Source: RHKX01 sp963784885 (GTDB lineage Bacteria; Actinomycetota; Thermoleophilia; Solirubrobacterales; 70-9). From it: a DNA stretch of 64,000 nt. Positions 24,345 through 32,036 of this stretch are shown here, piece after piece (position 1 is the first letter of the stretch; the number at the start of each line of letters is the position of its first letter). The stretch is taken from NCBI GenBank assembly GCA_963784885.1, contig CAWATA010000003.1, positions 62,001 to 126,000 of the forward strand. Reading direction: 5' to 3'. A program made the translations under genes and the position numbers. The notes beneath the pieces were generated by a model, which was given only the letters and a program-made list of their open reading frames with translations, was not told where the DNA came from and ran no database searches.

Positions 24345-25684
24345 GCATCGGCGCGCCGCCCGGCACCGACCAGGCGGCGATCGCGGCGATCTCCGCGGAG
24401 GCCCGTTCCCTCACCGGCGCCCCCGGCGACTACGACGAGCTGATCGATCGGGTCGCCGACGCCCGCGTCGTGCTGATCGGCGAGGCTACCCACGGGACGC
24501 ACGAGTTCTACCGCCACCGGGCGGTGATCACGAAGCGGCTGATCGAGGAGAAGGGCTTCACGGCGGTCGCCGTCGAGGCCGACTGGCCCGACGCCTACCG
24601 CGTCAATCGCTGGGTCCAGGGCGCCGACGACGACCCCGACGCCGAACGGGCGCTCGCGGGGTTCGAGCGGTTCCCGACCTGGATGTGGCGGAACGCCGAC
24701 GTGCTCGACTTCGTCGGTTGGCTGCGGGCGCACAACGAGCGCTCCGACCGCCCGGTCGGCTTCTACGGGCTCGACCTCTACAGCCTCTACCGCTCGATCG
24801 AGGCGGTCGTCGCCTACCTGGAGAAGATCGACCCGCCGGCGGCCGCGCGAGCGCGCGAGCGCTACGCGTGCCTCGAGCGGTTCGAGGAGAGCCAGGCCTA
24901 CGGCTACTCGGCGGCCCGCGGGCTCACGCCCTCCTGCCGGCAGGGCGTGCTGCGCCAGCTCGTCGATCTGCAGCGGGCGGCGGAGGGTTACCTGCGCCGC
25001 GATGGAATCGCGGCCGAGGACGAGCAGTTCTACGCCGAGGAGAACGCCCGCCTCGTCGTCGCCGCCGAGGAGTACTACCGCTCGATGTTCACCGGTCCGA
25101 TCTCGTCCTGGAACCTCCGCGACAGCCACATGGCCGGCACGCTCGAGCGGCTGATCTCCCACCTCGAGGGCCGTGGCCCCGCGCGAACCGTCGTCTGGGC
25201 TCACAACTCCCATGTCGGCGACGCCCGCCGGACGTCGATGGGCCGCCGTGGCGAGCACAACATCGGCCAACTCGCCCGCGAGCGTTTCGGCCTCGGCGCG
25301 GTGCTGATCGGCTTCACGACCTGCAGCGGAACGGTGAGCGCCGCTTCCGACTGGGGCGCGGTCGTCGAGCGCAAACGTGTCCGCGCTCCGCGGCGCGGCA
25401 GCGTCGAGGCGCTGCTCGGCGAAGTCGAGGGGGACGCCTTCTGGCTCCGGCTGCGCGACGACGGGCAGGCTGCCGCAGCGCTCTACAGACCGCGACTGGA
25501 GCGCGCGATCGGCGTCATCTACCGGCCCGAGAATGAGCTCGTCAGCCACTACTTCGAAGCGAGCCTCTCCGAGCAGTTCGACTACGTCATCCACTTCGAC
25601 GAGACCCGCGCCGTGGAACCGCTCGAGCGCTCGGTCGAGTGGCAACGTGGCGAGCCGCCGGAGACCTACCCGACGGCGCTCTGA
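24341..25684 (+). CDS. Erythromycin-esterase-family protein
   Basis: The 447-residue protein starts at GTG 24341, overlapping the previous stop by 4 bases. It has the erythromycin-esterase/EreA-like hallmarks VLIGEATHGTHEFYRHR near residue 44 (catalytic Glu and His), AVEADWPDAYRVN near 73, GLDLYSLYRS near 145, and VVWAHNSHVGDAR near 282 with two conserved His. Chromosomal members with these neighbours are usually not antibiotic esterases and their true substrate is unknown. It shares a tightly coupled operon with a phosphoribosyltransferase-hydrolase and a site-2 protease, which suggests a common stress-related job. Resistance to macrolides should not be assumed. Confidence 0.85.
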   Translation: MSIGAPPGTDQAAIAAISAEARSLTGAPGDYDELIDRVADARVVLIGEATHGTHEFYRHRAVITKRLIEEKGFTAVAVEADWPDAYRVNRWVQGADDDPDAERALAGFERFPTWMWRNADVLDFVGWLRAHNERSDRPVGFYGLDLYSLYRSIEAVVAYLEKIDPPAAARARERYACLERFEESQAYGYSAARGLTPSCRQGVLRQLVDLQRAAEGYLRRDGIAAEDEQFYAEENARLVVAAEEYYRSMFTGPISSWNLRDSHMAGTLERLISHLEGRGPARTVVWAHNSHVGDARRTSMGRRGEHNIGQLARERFGLGAVLIGFTTCSGTVSAASDWGAVVERKRVRAPRRGSVEALLGEVEGDAFWLRLRDDGQAAAALYRPRLERAIGVIYRPENELVSHYFEASLSEQFDYVIHFDETRAVEPLERSVEWQRGEPPETYPTAL

Positions 25685-26913
25685 TGGAGGCCGGGACCGG
25701 ACAACCGCGACGGGGCCGGGCGCCGCGATCCGACGCGGGGCCGATGCACGCGAGCTTCAGCCTCGGCCGCTGGGCCGGGGTCGAAGTCGGCGTCAACTGG
25801 AGCTGGATCGTGATCTTCGGCCTGATCGCCTGGTCGCTGGCGGCGGTCGTCTTCCCGGAGGCGACGCCGGATCTGAGCACCGGCGCCTACGTCGCGATGG
25901 CCGCCGTCTCGTCGGTCCTGTTCTTCGTCTCGCTCCTGCTCCACGAGCTCGGCCATGCGGTCGTGGCGCGGCGAGAGGGGATGGAGATCGACGGGATCGT
26001 CCTCTGGCTGTTCGGCGGCGTCGCCAAGTTCAAGGGCCTGTTCCCTTCGGCCGGCGCCGAGTTGCGAATCGCGATCGCAGGGCCGATCGTCAGCCTGATC
26101 ATCGGCGTCTCGATGCTCGCGATCGCCCAGGCGCCGCTTCCCGACGCCGTCGACGGCGTCGTCGCCTGGCTCGGCAGCATCAACCTGATCCTGCTGGTCT
26201 TCAACATGCTGCCGGCACTGCCGCTCGACGGCGGCCGGGTCTTCCGGGCGCTGATCTGGCAGCGGACCGGCGACTTCACCAAGGCGACTCAGCTCGCCGG
26301 CTCGCTCGGCCGGTTGTTCGGTCAGCTGATGATCGGCGGTGGCGTCCTGATGCTGTTTCTGGTCGGAGCGCCGGGCGGGCTCTGGCTGGCGCTGATCGGC
26401 TGGTTTCTGATCGCCGCCGCAACCGCCGAGACGCGAATGGCGACGATCGCCGTCGCCCTCGGACCGCTGCGCGTCGCCGACGCGATGGCGACCGCGCCGA
26501 TCGCGGCCGAAGCGAGTTCGACCGTCGCCGAGTTCGTCGAGACGCGGTTCAGCGGCAGCCGTCACGCGGCTTACCCGGTGCTCGACGGGGAGCGGGTCGT
26601 GGGAATGCTCGGCTTTCGCGACCTGACGGCGGTCCCGACGGCGGAATGGGGCGATCTGCGGATCGCGGCGATCGCCCGCCCGCTCGAGCAGGTGCTGATC
26701 CTCGAGCCCGGCGCGAACCTCGGGGAGGCGACGATCGAACTCGTCCAGGACGAGCTCGGGAGGGCGCTCGTTCTCGATGGCGACCGGCTCGCCGGGCTGC
26801 TCTCGATGACCGACGTCTCGCGCCTGATCGAGCTCCGGACGGACTCGAGCTCCGGCCGGCCCGGAGCGTCCAGTCGGCCGCCGCTCGGCGACGCCGCGCC
26901 GCTTCGTCAGTAA
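25684..26913 (+). CDS. Site-2 protease family membrane metalloprotease with CBS domains
   Basis: The 409-residue protein has about six hydrophobic segments in residues 35-270. The zinc motif HELGH is in helix 3 (SLLLHELGHAVVARR, near residue 90), and the second motif is MLPALPLDGGRVFRAL with the third-ligand Asp near 182. The C-terminal 150 residues form a pair of CBS domains (RVADAMATAPIAAEAS; LLSMTDVSRL). CBS-bearing S2P proteases of this type (SpoIVFB/M50B) cleave membrane-bound substrates, often to release regulators, and CBS domains sense adenine nucleotides. The ATG overlaps the preceding stop (TGATG). An alternative start is Met21. Confidence 0.9.
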   Translation: MEAGTGQPRRGRAPRSDAGPMHASFSLGRWAGVEVGVNWSWIVIFGLIAWSLAAVVFPEATPDLSTGAYVAMAAVSSVLFFVSLLLHELGHAVVARREGMEIDGIVLWLFGGVAKFKGLFPSAGAELRIAIAGPIVSLIIGVSMLAIAQAPLPDAVDGVVAWLGSINLILLVFNMLPALPLDGGRVFRALIWQRTGDFTKATQLAGSLGRLFGQLMIGGGVLMLFLVGAPGGLWLALIGWFLIAAATAETRMATIAVALGPLRVADAMATAPIAAEASSTVAEFVETRFSGSRHAAYPVLDGERVVGMLGFRDLTAVPTAEWGDLRIAAIARPLEQVLILEPGANLGEATIELVQDELGRALVLDGDRLAGLLSMTDVSRLIELRTDSSSGRPGASSRPPLGDAAPLRQ

Positions 26914-27029
26914 TCGCCGCGAGGGAGCGACTCCTCTCCGGAGGAACCGTGTCAAAGCACCGACAAACGCGCATCGGGCCTTGCGTTTCGGGAACGCCGT
27001 CCGCGCCCATCCCTACCGTCCCTGCGGCC

Positions 27030-28046
27030 ATGGACCAGCTGCAGTCACAGCTCGGCGACCCCACCGGCGAGGAGCTCGCTCCCGCCGCTCACCAGCACCT
27101 GAACGGACTCGCCGACGGTGAGCGCGTCGAGTGCTGCTACGCGGTTCGCGACCGCAGTCGCCGCCCGACGAAGCGCGGCGGAGAGTGGCTGGCGGTGAAG
27201 CTCGCCGACAAGACCGCGACGGTCAGCGCCAAGTCCTGGGACGAGGTCGAGGAGCGCTTCGCGATCGCCGAGCCCGGCACCGTCGTTCGGATCATCGGCC
27301 GCTTCGAGCGCAGCTCCCAGTGGGGCGACGCATTGATCATCGAGTCGATCGCCCCCGCCTCCGAGGGCGAGTACGACCCCTCGCACCTGCTCGAGACCTC
27401 GCCGGTGCCGCTCGAGCGAATGGAGGCGGACCTCGTCGCGCTCCTCGACACGATCCAGAACGAAGACCTGCGAACGCTGCTCGGCCGCCTCGTCGCCCCG
27501 GGCGGCGAGCTCTGGGAGCGGTTCCGCGACGCGCCCGCCGCCAAGCACTTCCACCAGGCCTACCGCCACGGACTGCTCGAGCACACCCTCTCGGTCGCGC
27601 AGGGCGTCAGCGCCGCCGCCTCGTTCTTCCCGGGGATCGATCGCGACGTGGCGATCAGCGGAGCGCTGCTGCACGACATCGGCAAGCTCGAGGCCTACAA
27701 CGACAACCCGCTCGCAATCGACATGACCGACCTCGGTCGGCTGATCGGCGAGATCCCGCTCGGCTACTACCGCGTCCGCCGGGAGATCGAGTCGATCGAC
27801 GGCTTCGACCCCGACCTCGGCTGGGCGGTGCTCCACATCATCCTCTCCCACCACGGAACCCTCGAGCACGGATCCCCTGTCACCCCGGCGACCCGCGAGG
27901 CCACCCTCGTCCACATGATGGACAACCTCGGCGGCAAGCTCGGCAGCTTCGACCGGATCGAGCGAACGCTGGCCGAGGGCCAGGCATGGTCGGGCTTCGA
28001 CCGTGGCATCGCGGGTTCGGCCTACTTCAGGGACCGGGCGGCCTGA
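27030..28046 (+). CDS. OB-fold plus HD-domain phosphohydrolase (YhaM-like 3'-5' exoribonuclease family)
   Basis: The 338-residue protein has an N-terminal OB-fold (VECCYAVRDRSRR, WLAVKLADKTATVSAKSW) and a C-terminal HD domain with HGLLEHTLSVAQGV, LLHDIGKLEAYND (the HD pair) and ILSHHGTLEHGSP near residue 275. This architecture matches YhaM/CBF1-type 3'-5' exoribonucleases, which bind nucleic acid with the OB fold. ATG 27030 is the chosen start; an in-frame GTG at 26949 preceded by GGAGG (26940-26944) would add 27 poorly structured residues and is a serious alternative. A hairpin follows directly after the stop. Confidence 0.85.
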   Translation: MDQLQSQLGDPTGEELAPAAHQHLNGLADGERVECCYAVRDRSRRPTKRGGEWLAVKLADKTATVSAKSWDEVEERFAIAEPGTVVRIIGRFERSSQWGDALIIESIAPASEGEYDPSHLLETSPVPLERMEADLVALLDTIQNEDLRTLLGRLVAPGGELWERFRDAPAAKHFHQAYRHGLLEHTLSVAQGVSAAASFFPGIDRDVAISGALLHDIGKLEAYNDNPLAIDMTDLGRLIGEIPLGYYRVRREIESIDGFDPDLGWAVLHIILSHHGTLEHGSPVTPATREATLVHMMDNLGGKLGSFDRIERTLAEGQAWSGFDRGIAGSAYFRDRAA

Positions 28047-28067
28047 CTCCGCGGGGCGCCCGCGGAG
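28047..28067 (+). terminator. Intrinsic terminator after the HD-domain gene
   Basis: CTCCGCGGG (28047-28055) pairs perfectly with CCCGCGGAG (28059-28067) over a 3-base loop, starting right after the stop codon. A TCTTTTCC run appears 13 bases downstream. Confidence 0.6.
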
Positions 28068-28167
28068 CGTCGCGACCCGATCTTTTCCTCCTTGGCGATG
28101 CAGCTCTGCGGCAACCGCAAGAAGAACCGTAAGAACCGTGCCTACCGGGAGCGCAGGGCGGCCGGAA

Positions 28168-28464
28168 CTAGTTCGTGAAGCGCTCGGCGCACTTCTGCAT
28201 CTTCGCCGTGTTCGGCTGAACCCGCTGGACGCAGGCGAGGACCTTCTCGGCGTCGGTCTTGCCGACGCCGGTGAGGTTGGGCGGGTTGTTGATCCCCGCG
28301 TCCTCGAAGGCGTTGTTGAGCGAGCCGTTGACGCCGTCGAACGCCCGGTCGATCGTGTCGTTGGTCGTGTCGAGGATCGGGCGGACCATGAAGAAGTAGA
28401 CGGCCGCGAGGATTCCCACGGTCACGATCAGTCGAATCAGGCTTCGGGCGAGCGTCTCCGTCAT
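28168..28464 (-). CDS. Small single-pass membrane protein
   Basis: A 98-residue protein from ATG 28464. Residues 9-27 form one hydrophobic helix (LIRLIVTVGILAAVYFFMV), followed by a 70-residue soluble part with two cysteines (EKVLACVQRVQPN and MQKCAERF) and an NNPPNLTGVGK segment. The N-terminus is short and basic, so the soluble part is likely outside; the two Cys could form a disulfide. I do not recognise a family. In-frame upstream starts give a Pro/Arg-rich extension that looks non-coding. It is divergent from the PafBC gene. Confidence 0.7.
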   Translation of the reverse strand: MTETLARSLIRLIVTVGILAAVYFFMVRPILDTTNDTIDRAFDGVNGSLNNAFEDAGINNPPNLTGVGKTDAEKVLACVQRVQPNTAKMQKCAERFTN

Positions 28465-28580
28465 CTGCAGTCGCGAATCTAGCCGGTGGCGAGGTCGGAG
28501 GCCGGCACGGAAGCCGCGCCAGAGAGCGCAAACTGCGTGAATCCTCATGCGGGCCGCGGGGTCGGCCGTGCGCGGGCAAC

Positions 28581-28586
28581 TATCCT
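28581..28586 (+). promoter_or_regulatory. -10 box TATCCT, leaderless pafBC
   Basis: TATCCT spans -12 to -7 relative to the GTG at 28593, which is the exact geometry of a leaderless actinobacterial promoter. Confidence 0.6.
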
Positions 28587-28592
28587 GCGGGC

Positions 28593-30647
28593 GTGGCCAA
28601 GGACACCGAGAAGCTGATCCGCCAGCTCTCCCTGATCTCCTTCTTGATGGCGAACCGGCGCCCGGTCTCGGCGCTGGAGATCAAGCAGGAGGTGGAGGGC
28701 TACAGCTCGATGAACGAGGACGCGTTCGCGCGCCGGTTCTACGCCGACCGCGCCGAGCTCGAGAGCCTCGGGATCGCGCTCAAGGTCGACAAGCCGAGCG
28801 AGGGCTTCCTCGAGTCCGAGCTCTACGCGCTGCCGCCCGAGAACTACTACCTGCCGGCGATCGAGTTCACCGATGCCGAGCTCGCCGCGCTGCGGACGGC
28901 GCTGGCGCTGCTCGACGGCCAGTTCGCCTACGCCGAGCCGCTCCGCCTCGCCCTCCAGCAGGTCTCGTGGGGACGCAAGAGCCCGCTCAGCTCCGGCGCC
29001 GACGCGCCGATCGAGATGGCGATGACGGCGTCCGCCGGCGGTCGGGAGCTGTCCCAGCGTCTCGCCAAGATCGAGACCGCGATCTCGCGCCGCAAGACGA
29101 TCCAGTTCAGCTATTACACGATGGAACGGGACGCGACGATGGACCGCAAGGTGGACCCCTACCACCTGGTCTTCCGCTCCGGTCAGTTCTATCTGATCGG
29201 CTACGCCCACGAGCGCGACGCGGTCCGCGTCTTCCGCCTCTCGCGGATCCAGGGGAAGGTCTCCTACGCGAGCAAGGCCGAGCACGACTTCAACCCGCCC
29301 GGCAGCTTCGATCGCCGCGATTACGCCTCCCGGGCCGACTGGCAGATGGGCAACGTGGAGGGGACCGCGCGGATCTTCCTCCGCGATCGGATCGACTGGC
29401 TGGTCGAGCGCGACTACGGTGAGTACGGCGCGATCGAGCCGGCCCGCAACGGCGACGGCAAGCGCGGCAAGGGCTCCGTGTTCGAGACCGACTTCTCCTC
29501 CTCGCGCCAGCTCGTCGCCTGGCTGCTCGGCTGGCGCCGCAACGCAGCCGTCCTCGACCCGCCCGAGCTGGCCGCCGAGGCCGAGGAGCGTCGGGAGCTG
29601 CTCCGCACCCGTCACTCGAGCGACTTCGCGACCGCCAAGCCCGTCGCCAAGCCGGCCGTCGACGAGGCCGAGCGGCGCGGCCGCTCCAACGGCAAGGCCG
29701 AAACGGTGATCCGGCCCGAGCGCTTCGCCCGGCTCGTGACCCTCGCCGGGATGCTGATCGACTCGGCCCGCAACGACCGCCGCCTGCTCACCGCCGACGT
29801 CTGCAACGAGCTCGGGATCTCGGTCAAGGAGCTCACCAGCGACATCGACGTCCTCAACGTCGTCAACTTCGGCGGCGGCACCTACGTCCTCTACGCCGAG
29901 GTCGTCGGTGACGAGATCGAGGTCGACCCCGAGGCCTACGGCGACAGCTTCGCCAAGCCGGCGCGACTGCTGCCGCTCGAGGCCAAGGCGCTCGTCGCCG
30001 CAATCGACTTCTTCGGCGATCACCTTCCCCAGGCCGGTCTCGACACCGCCCGCGAGAAGATCGTCGCGGCACTCGGCCACGACCCCTCCGAGGAGGGCCT
30101 GCAGATCACGATCGAGCGCGACGAGCCCGAGATCGTCAGCGCCGTCAACGATGCGATCGCCTCGAAGTCGGTCCTGAAGATCAACTACTACAAGGAGAAC
30201 GAGGACCAGTTCACCTCGCGCGAGATCGAGCCCTACCGGCTCGCGCGCGGTCCCGACGGCTGGTACGTCGGCTGTCGCGATCGCAAGCGCGACGCCGTCC
30301 GTCACTTCCGCCTCGACCGGACCAAGGAGGCCGAGGCGACCGGCGAGCACTTCGAGCCCTCGCCGGACGTCGTCGACCAGCTCTCCGAGCAGGAGTGGCT
30401 GAGCGTCGGCGAGGTCACCGACGCCCGCGTCGCCCGCGTCTGGGTATCGCCCGAGCGGGCCCGCTGGGTCCGCGAGGAGCGCACCGTCGTCGAGGAGCTC
30501 GCCGACGGCGCGCTGATCATCGAGATGCCGTTCGCCGGCACATCGTGGCTCGTCCGCGAGGTGCTGAAGGGCGCCGGGGACATGGTCGTCCTCGACCCCG
30601 ACGACGCGCGCGAAGCAGTGCTCGAAGCGGTCACCGAGAAGGCCTGA
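28593..30647 (+). CDS. pafBC: WYL-domain transcriptional regulator, PafB-PafC fusion
   Basis: The 684-residue protein consists of two homologous halves. The first has a helix-turn-helix (IRQLSLISFLMANRRPVSA) and a WYL domain (KTIQFSYYTMERD, then FYLIGYAHERDAVRVFRLSRI). The second repeats this: RFARLVTLAGMLIDSARNDRR, LTSDIDVLNVVNFGGG, KINYYKENEDQFTSREIEPYRL, WYVGCRDRKRDAVRHFRLD. In mycobacteria PafB and PafC are separate proteins that form a transcriptional activator of the LexA-independent DNA-damage response; here both occur in one chain. A Lys/Arg/Ala linker (residues 325-375) joins them. The proteasome genes normally next to pafBC are not here. GTG start with a leaderless promoter. Confidence 0.9.
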   Translation: MAKDTEKLIRQLSLISFLMANRRPVSALEIKQEVEGYSSMNEDAFARRFYADRAELESLGIALKVDKPSEGFLESELYALPPENYYLPAIEFTDAELAALRTALALLDGQFAYAEPLRLALQQVSWGRKSPLSSGADAPIEMAMTASAGGRELSQRLAKIETAISRRKTIQFSYYTMERDATMDRKVDPYHLVFRSGQFYLIGYAHERDAVRVFRLSRIQGKVSYASKAEHDFNPPGSFDRRDYASRADWQMGNVEGTARIFLRDRIDWLVERDYGEYGAIEPARNGDGKRGKGSVFETDFSSSRQLVAWLLGWRRNAAVLDPPELAAEAEERRELLRTRHSSDFATAKPVAKPAVDEAERRGRSNGKAETVIRPERFARLVTLAGMLIDSARNDRRLLTADVCNELGISVKELTSDIDVLNVVNFGGGTYVLYAEVVGDEIEVDPEAYGDSFAKPARLLPLEAKALVAAIDFFGDHLPQAGLDTAREKIVAALGHDPSEEGLQITIERDEPEIVSAVNDAIASKSVLKINYYKENEDQFTSREIEPYRLARGPDGWYVGCRDRKRDAVRHFRLDRTKEAEATGEHFEPSPDVVDQLSEQEWLSVGEVTDARVARVWVSPERARWVREERTVVEELADGALIIEMPFAGTSWLVREVLKGAGDMVVLDPDDAREAVLEAVTEKA

Positions 30648-30659
30648 GCGGGGGACCGG

Positions 30660-31460
30660 GTGGAGGAGCCGGCGGTCGAGGCTCCGGGTCATCCGGCCGT
30701 GGTCCGGGTCCGCGCCGACAACCCGGGACCGATGACCCTGACCGGGACGAACACCTACGTCGTCGGCAGCTCCCCTGCCTGGGTGATCGACCCCGGGCCC
30801 GCCGACCCCGGCCACATCGAGCTCGTCCGCGGGGTCGCCGAGACGCGCGGTGGGATCGCCGGCGTTCTGCTCACGCATTCCCACTCCGACCACAACGCCG
30901 GCGTCGCGATGCTCGGAGCCGAGGTCGTCGTCGGGAACGAGACCGGCTTCGACGACCTCGCCGCGCTGCTCGCCGCCGAGCCCGTGCCGATGCCGCCGGC
31001 TCCCGAGGACGGCGCGTCAGTCGGACCGTTCACCGTCGTTGCGACGCCGGGGCATGCTCCCGACCACGTAGCGATCGTCTTCGGCGAGATCTGTTTCTGC
31101 GGCGACCTCGTCCTCGGCGAGGGCTCGACGATCGTCCCGCCGGCGGCCGGCGGCGGATCGCTCGCCGACTACATGCGGTCGCTGCAGCGCCTCGCCGAGC
31201 TGGGGTCGACCCTCCTCTGTCCGGGTCATGGCGAGTGGATAACCGACCCGGCCGCCAGGATCGCCGCCTATGCCGCCCACCGGCAGGAGCGGGAGCGCCT
31301 GCTGATCGCCGCCCTCGCGGAGGGCAAGCGCAGCGACGAGGACCTACTCGACGCCGCCTGGTCGGACGTCCCCGAGCCGATGCGCCCCGCCGCCGCGCTG
31401 GCGATGCGCGCCCATCTCGAGAAGCTCGAGGCCGACGGGCGCCTTCCCGACGGTCCCTGA
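30660..31460 (+). CDS. MBL-fold metallo-hydrolase (LACTB2-like)
   Basis: The 266-residue protein starts at GTG 30660, 12 bases after pafBC. It shows NTYVVGSSPAWVIDPGP, LLTHSHSDHNAG with HxHxDH ligands near residue 76, ATPGHAPDHVAIVF near 132 (His ligand), CFCGDLVLGEGS (Asp ligand), and CPGHGEWITDP near 200 (last His). The C-terminal 60 residues form a helical RERLLIAALAEGKRSDED segment typical of LACTB2-like hydrolases, some of which act on RNA. Its role beside PafBC is not known, but the 12-base gap suggests co-transcription and possibly a link to the damage response. Confidence 0.85.
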   Translation: MEEPAVEAPGHPAVVRVRADNPGPMTLTGTNTYVVGSSPAWVIDPGPADPGHIELVRGVAETRGGIAGVLLTHSHSDHNAGVAMLGAEVVVGNETGFDDLAALLAAEPVPMPPAPEDGASVGPFTVVATPGHAPDHVAIVFGEICFCGDLVLGEGSTIVPPAAGGGSLADYMRSLQRLAELGSTLLCPGHGEWITDPAARIAAYAAHRQERERLLIAALAEGKRSDEDLLDAAWSDVPEPMRPAAALAMRAHLEKLEADGRLPDGP

Positions 31461-31470
31461 CCGCCGCCAA

Positions 31471-31476
31471 TACGAT
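31471..31476 (+). promoter_or_regulatory. -10 box TACGAT, leaderless oxidase-like gene
   Basis: TACGAT spans -12 to -7 relative to the ATG at 31483. Confidence 0.5.
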
Positions 31477-31482
31477 CGCCCG

Positions 31483-31953
31483 ATGGCCAACCGTCGCGAC
31501 CAGATCAAGCTGACGCCCGAGGAGCAGGGTGAGCTCCTCGACGAGGAGCGGATCGTCGTCTGCACGACGAACGGCCCGCGCGGCTGGCCCCACTCGATGC
31601 CGCTCTGGTTCGTCGTACGGGACGGCGAGATCTGGGCATGGACCTTCGCGAAGTCGCAGAAGGTCAAGAACCTCGAGCGCGATCCCCGCTGCACGCTGCT
31701 GGTCGAGGCCGGGGTCGAGTACGGGGAGCTCCGCGGGATCCAGATCGAGGCCGAGGCCGAGCTGATTCGCGACCCCGAGCGGGTCTACGACTTCGCCGTC
31801 GATCTGACCGTGCGCTACGCCGAGGGCATCGACGAGATCGAGGGCGACGCGGCCGCCGGGCTCCGCGCTCAGGTGCCGAAGCGGGTCGCGATCCACTTCC
31901 ATCCGGTCCGGACGGCGAGCTGGGACCACCGCAAGCTCGGCGGGACGTACTGA
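31483..31953 (+). CDS. Pyridoxamine-5'-phosphate-oxidase-like split-barrel flavin/F420 protein
   Basis: The 156-residue protein has the split beta-barrel of the PNPOx-like superfamily: ERIVVCTTNGPRGWPHSMPLWFVVRDGEIWAW, then KVKNLERDPRCTLLVEAG, and the C-terminal FHPVRTASWDHRKLGGTY motif. Such actinobacterial proteins bind FMN or F420 and reduce small hydrophobic substrates. Whether this one uses F420 cannot be read from the sequence, though the zincin_2 protein at the right edge belongs to a family named for F420 biosynthesis. It has its own leaderless promoter. Confidence 0.85.
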   Translation: MANRRDQIKLTPEEQGELLDEERIVVCTTNGPRGWPHSMPLWFVVRDGEIWAWTFAKSQKVKNLERDPRCTLLVEAGVEYGELRGIQIEAEAELIRDPERVYDFAVDLTVRYAEGIDEIEGDAAAGLRAQVPKRVAIHFHPVRTASWDHRKLGGTY

Positions 31954-32036
31954 GAGCTCCGCTTCAGCACCGAAGAACTGCATCGCGGGCCGGCGGCGCC
32001 TGCTAGCTTGACGGCGTCTTGAGGGATGGAGGTTTC

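Noticed and set aside
24341..25684. Macrolide resistance by the erythromycin-esterase-like gene
   Set aside because: The family name is historical; chromosomal members in this kind of operon are not shown to inactivate macrolides.
28098..28178. 26-codon basic ORF (MQLCGNRKKNRKNRAYRE) in the gap after the HD gene
   Set aside because: No ribosome-binding site, and it overlaps the small membrane protein gene on the other strand. Too short to support.
28545..30893. Minus-strand 782-codon frame opposite pafBC
   Set aside because: Antisense of a clear WYL-domain protein; no motif of its own.
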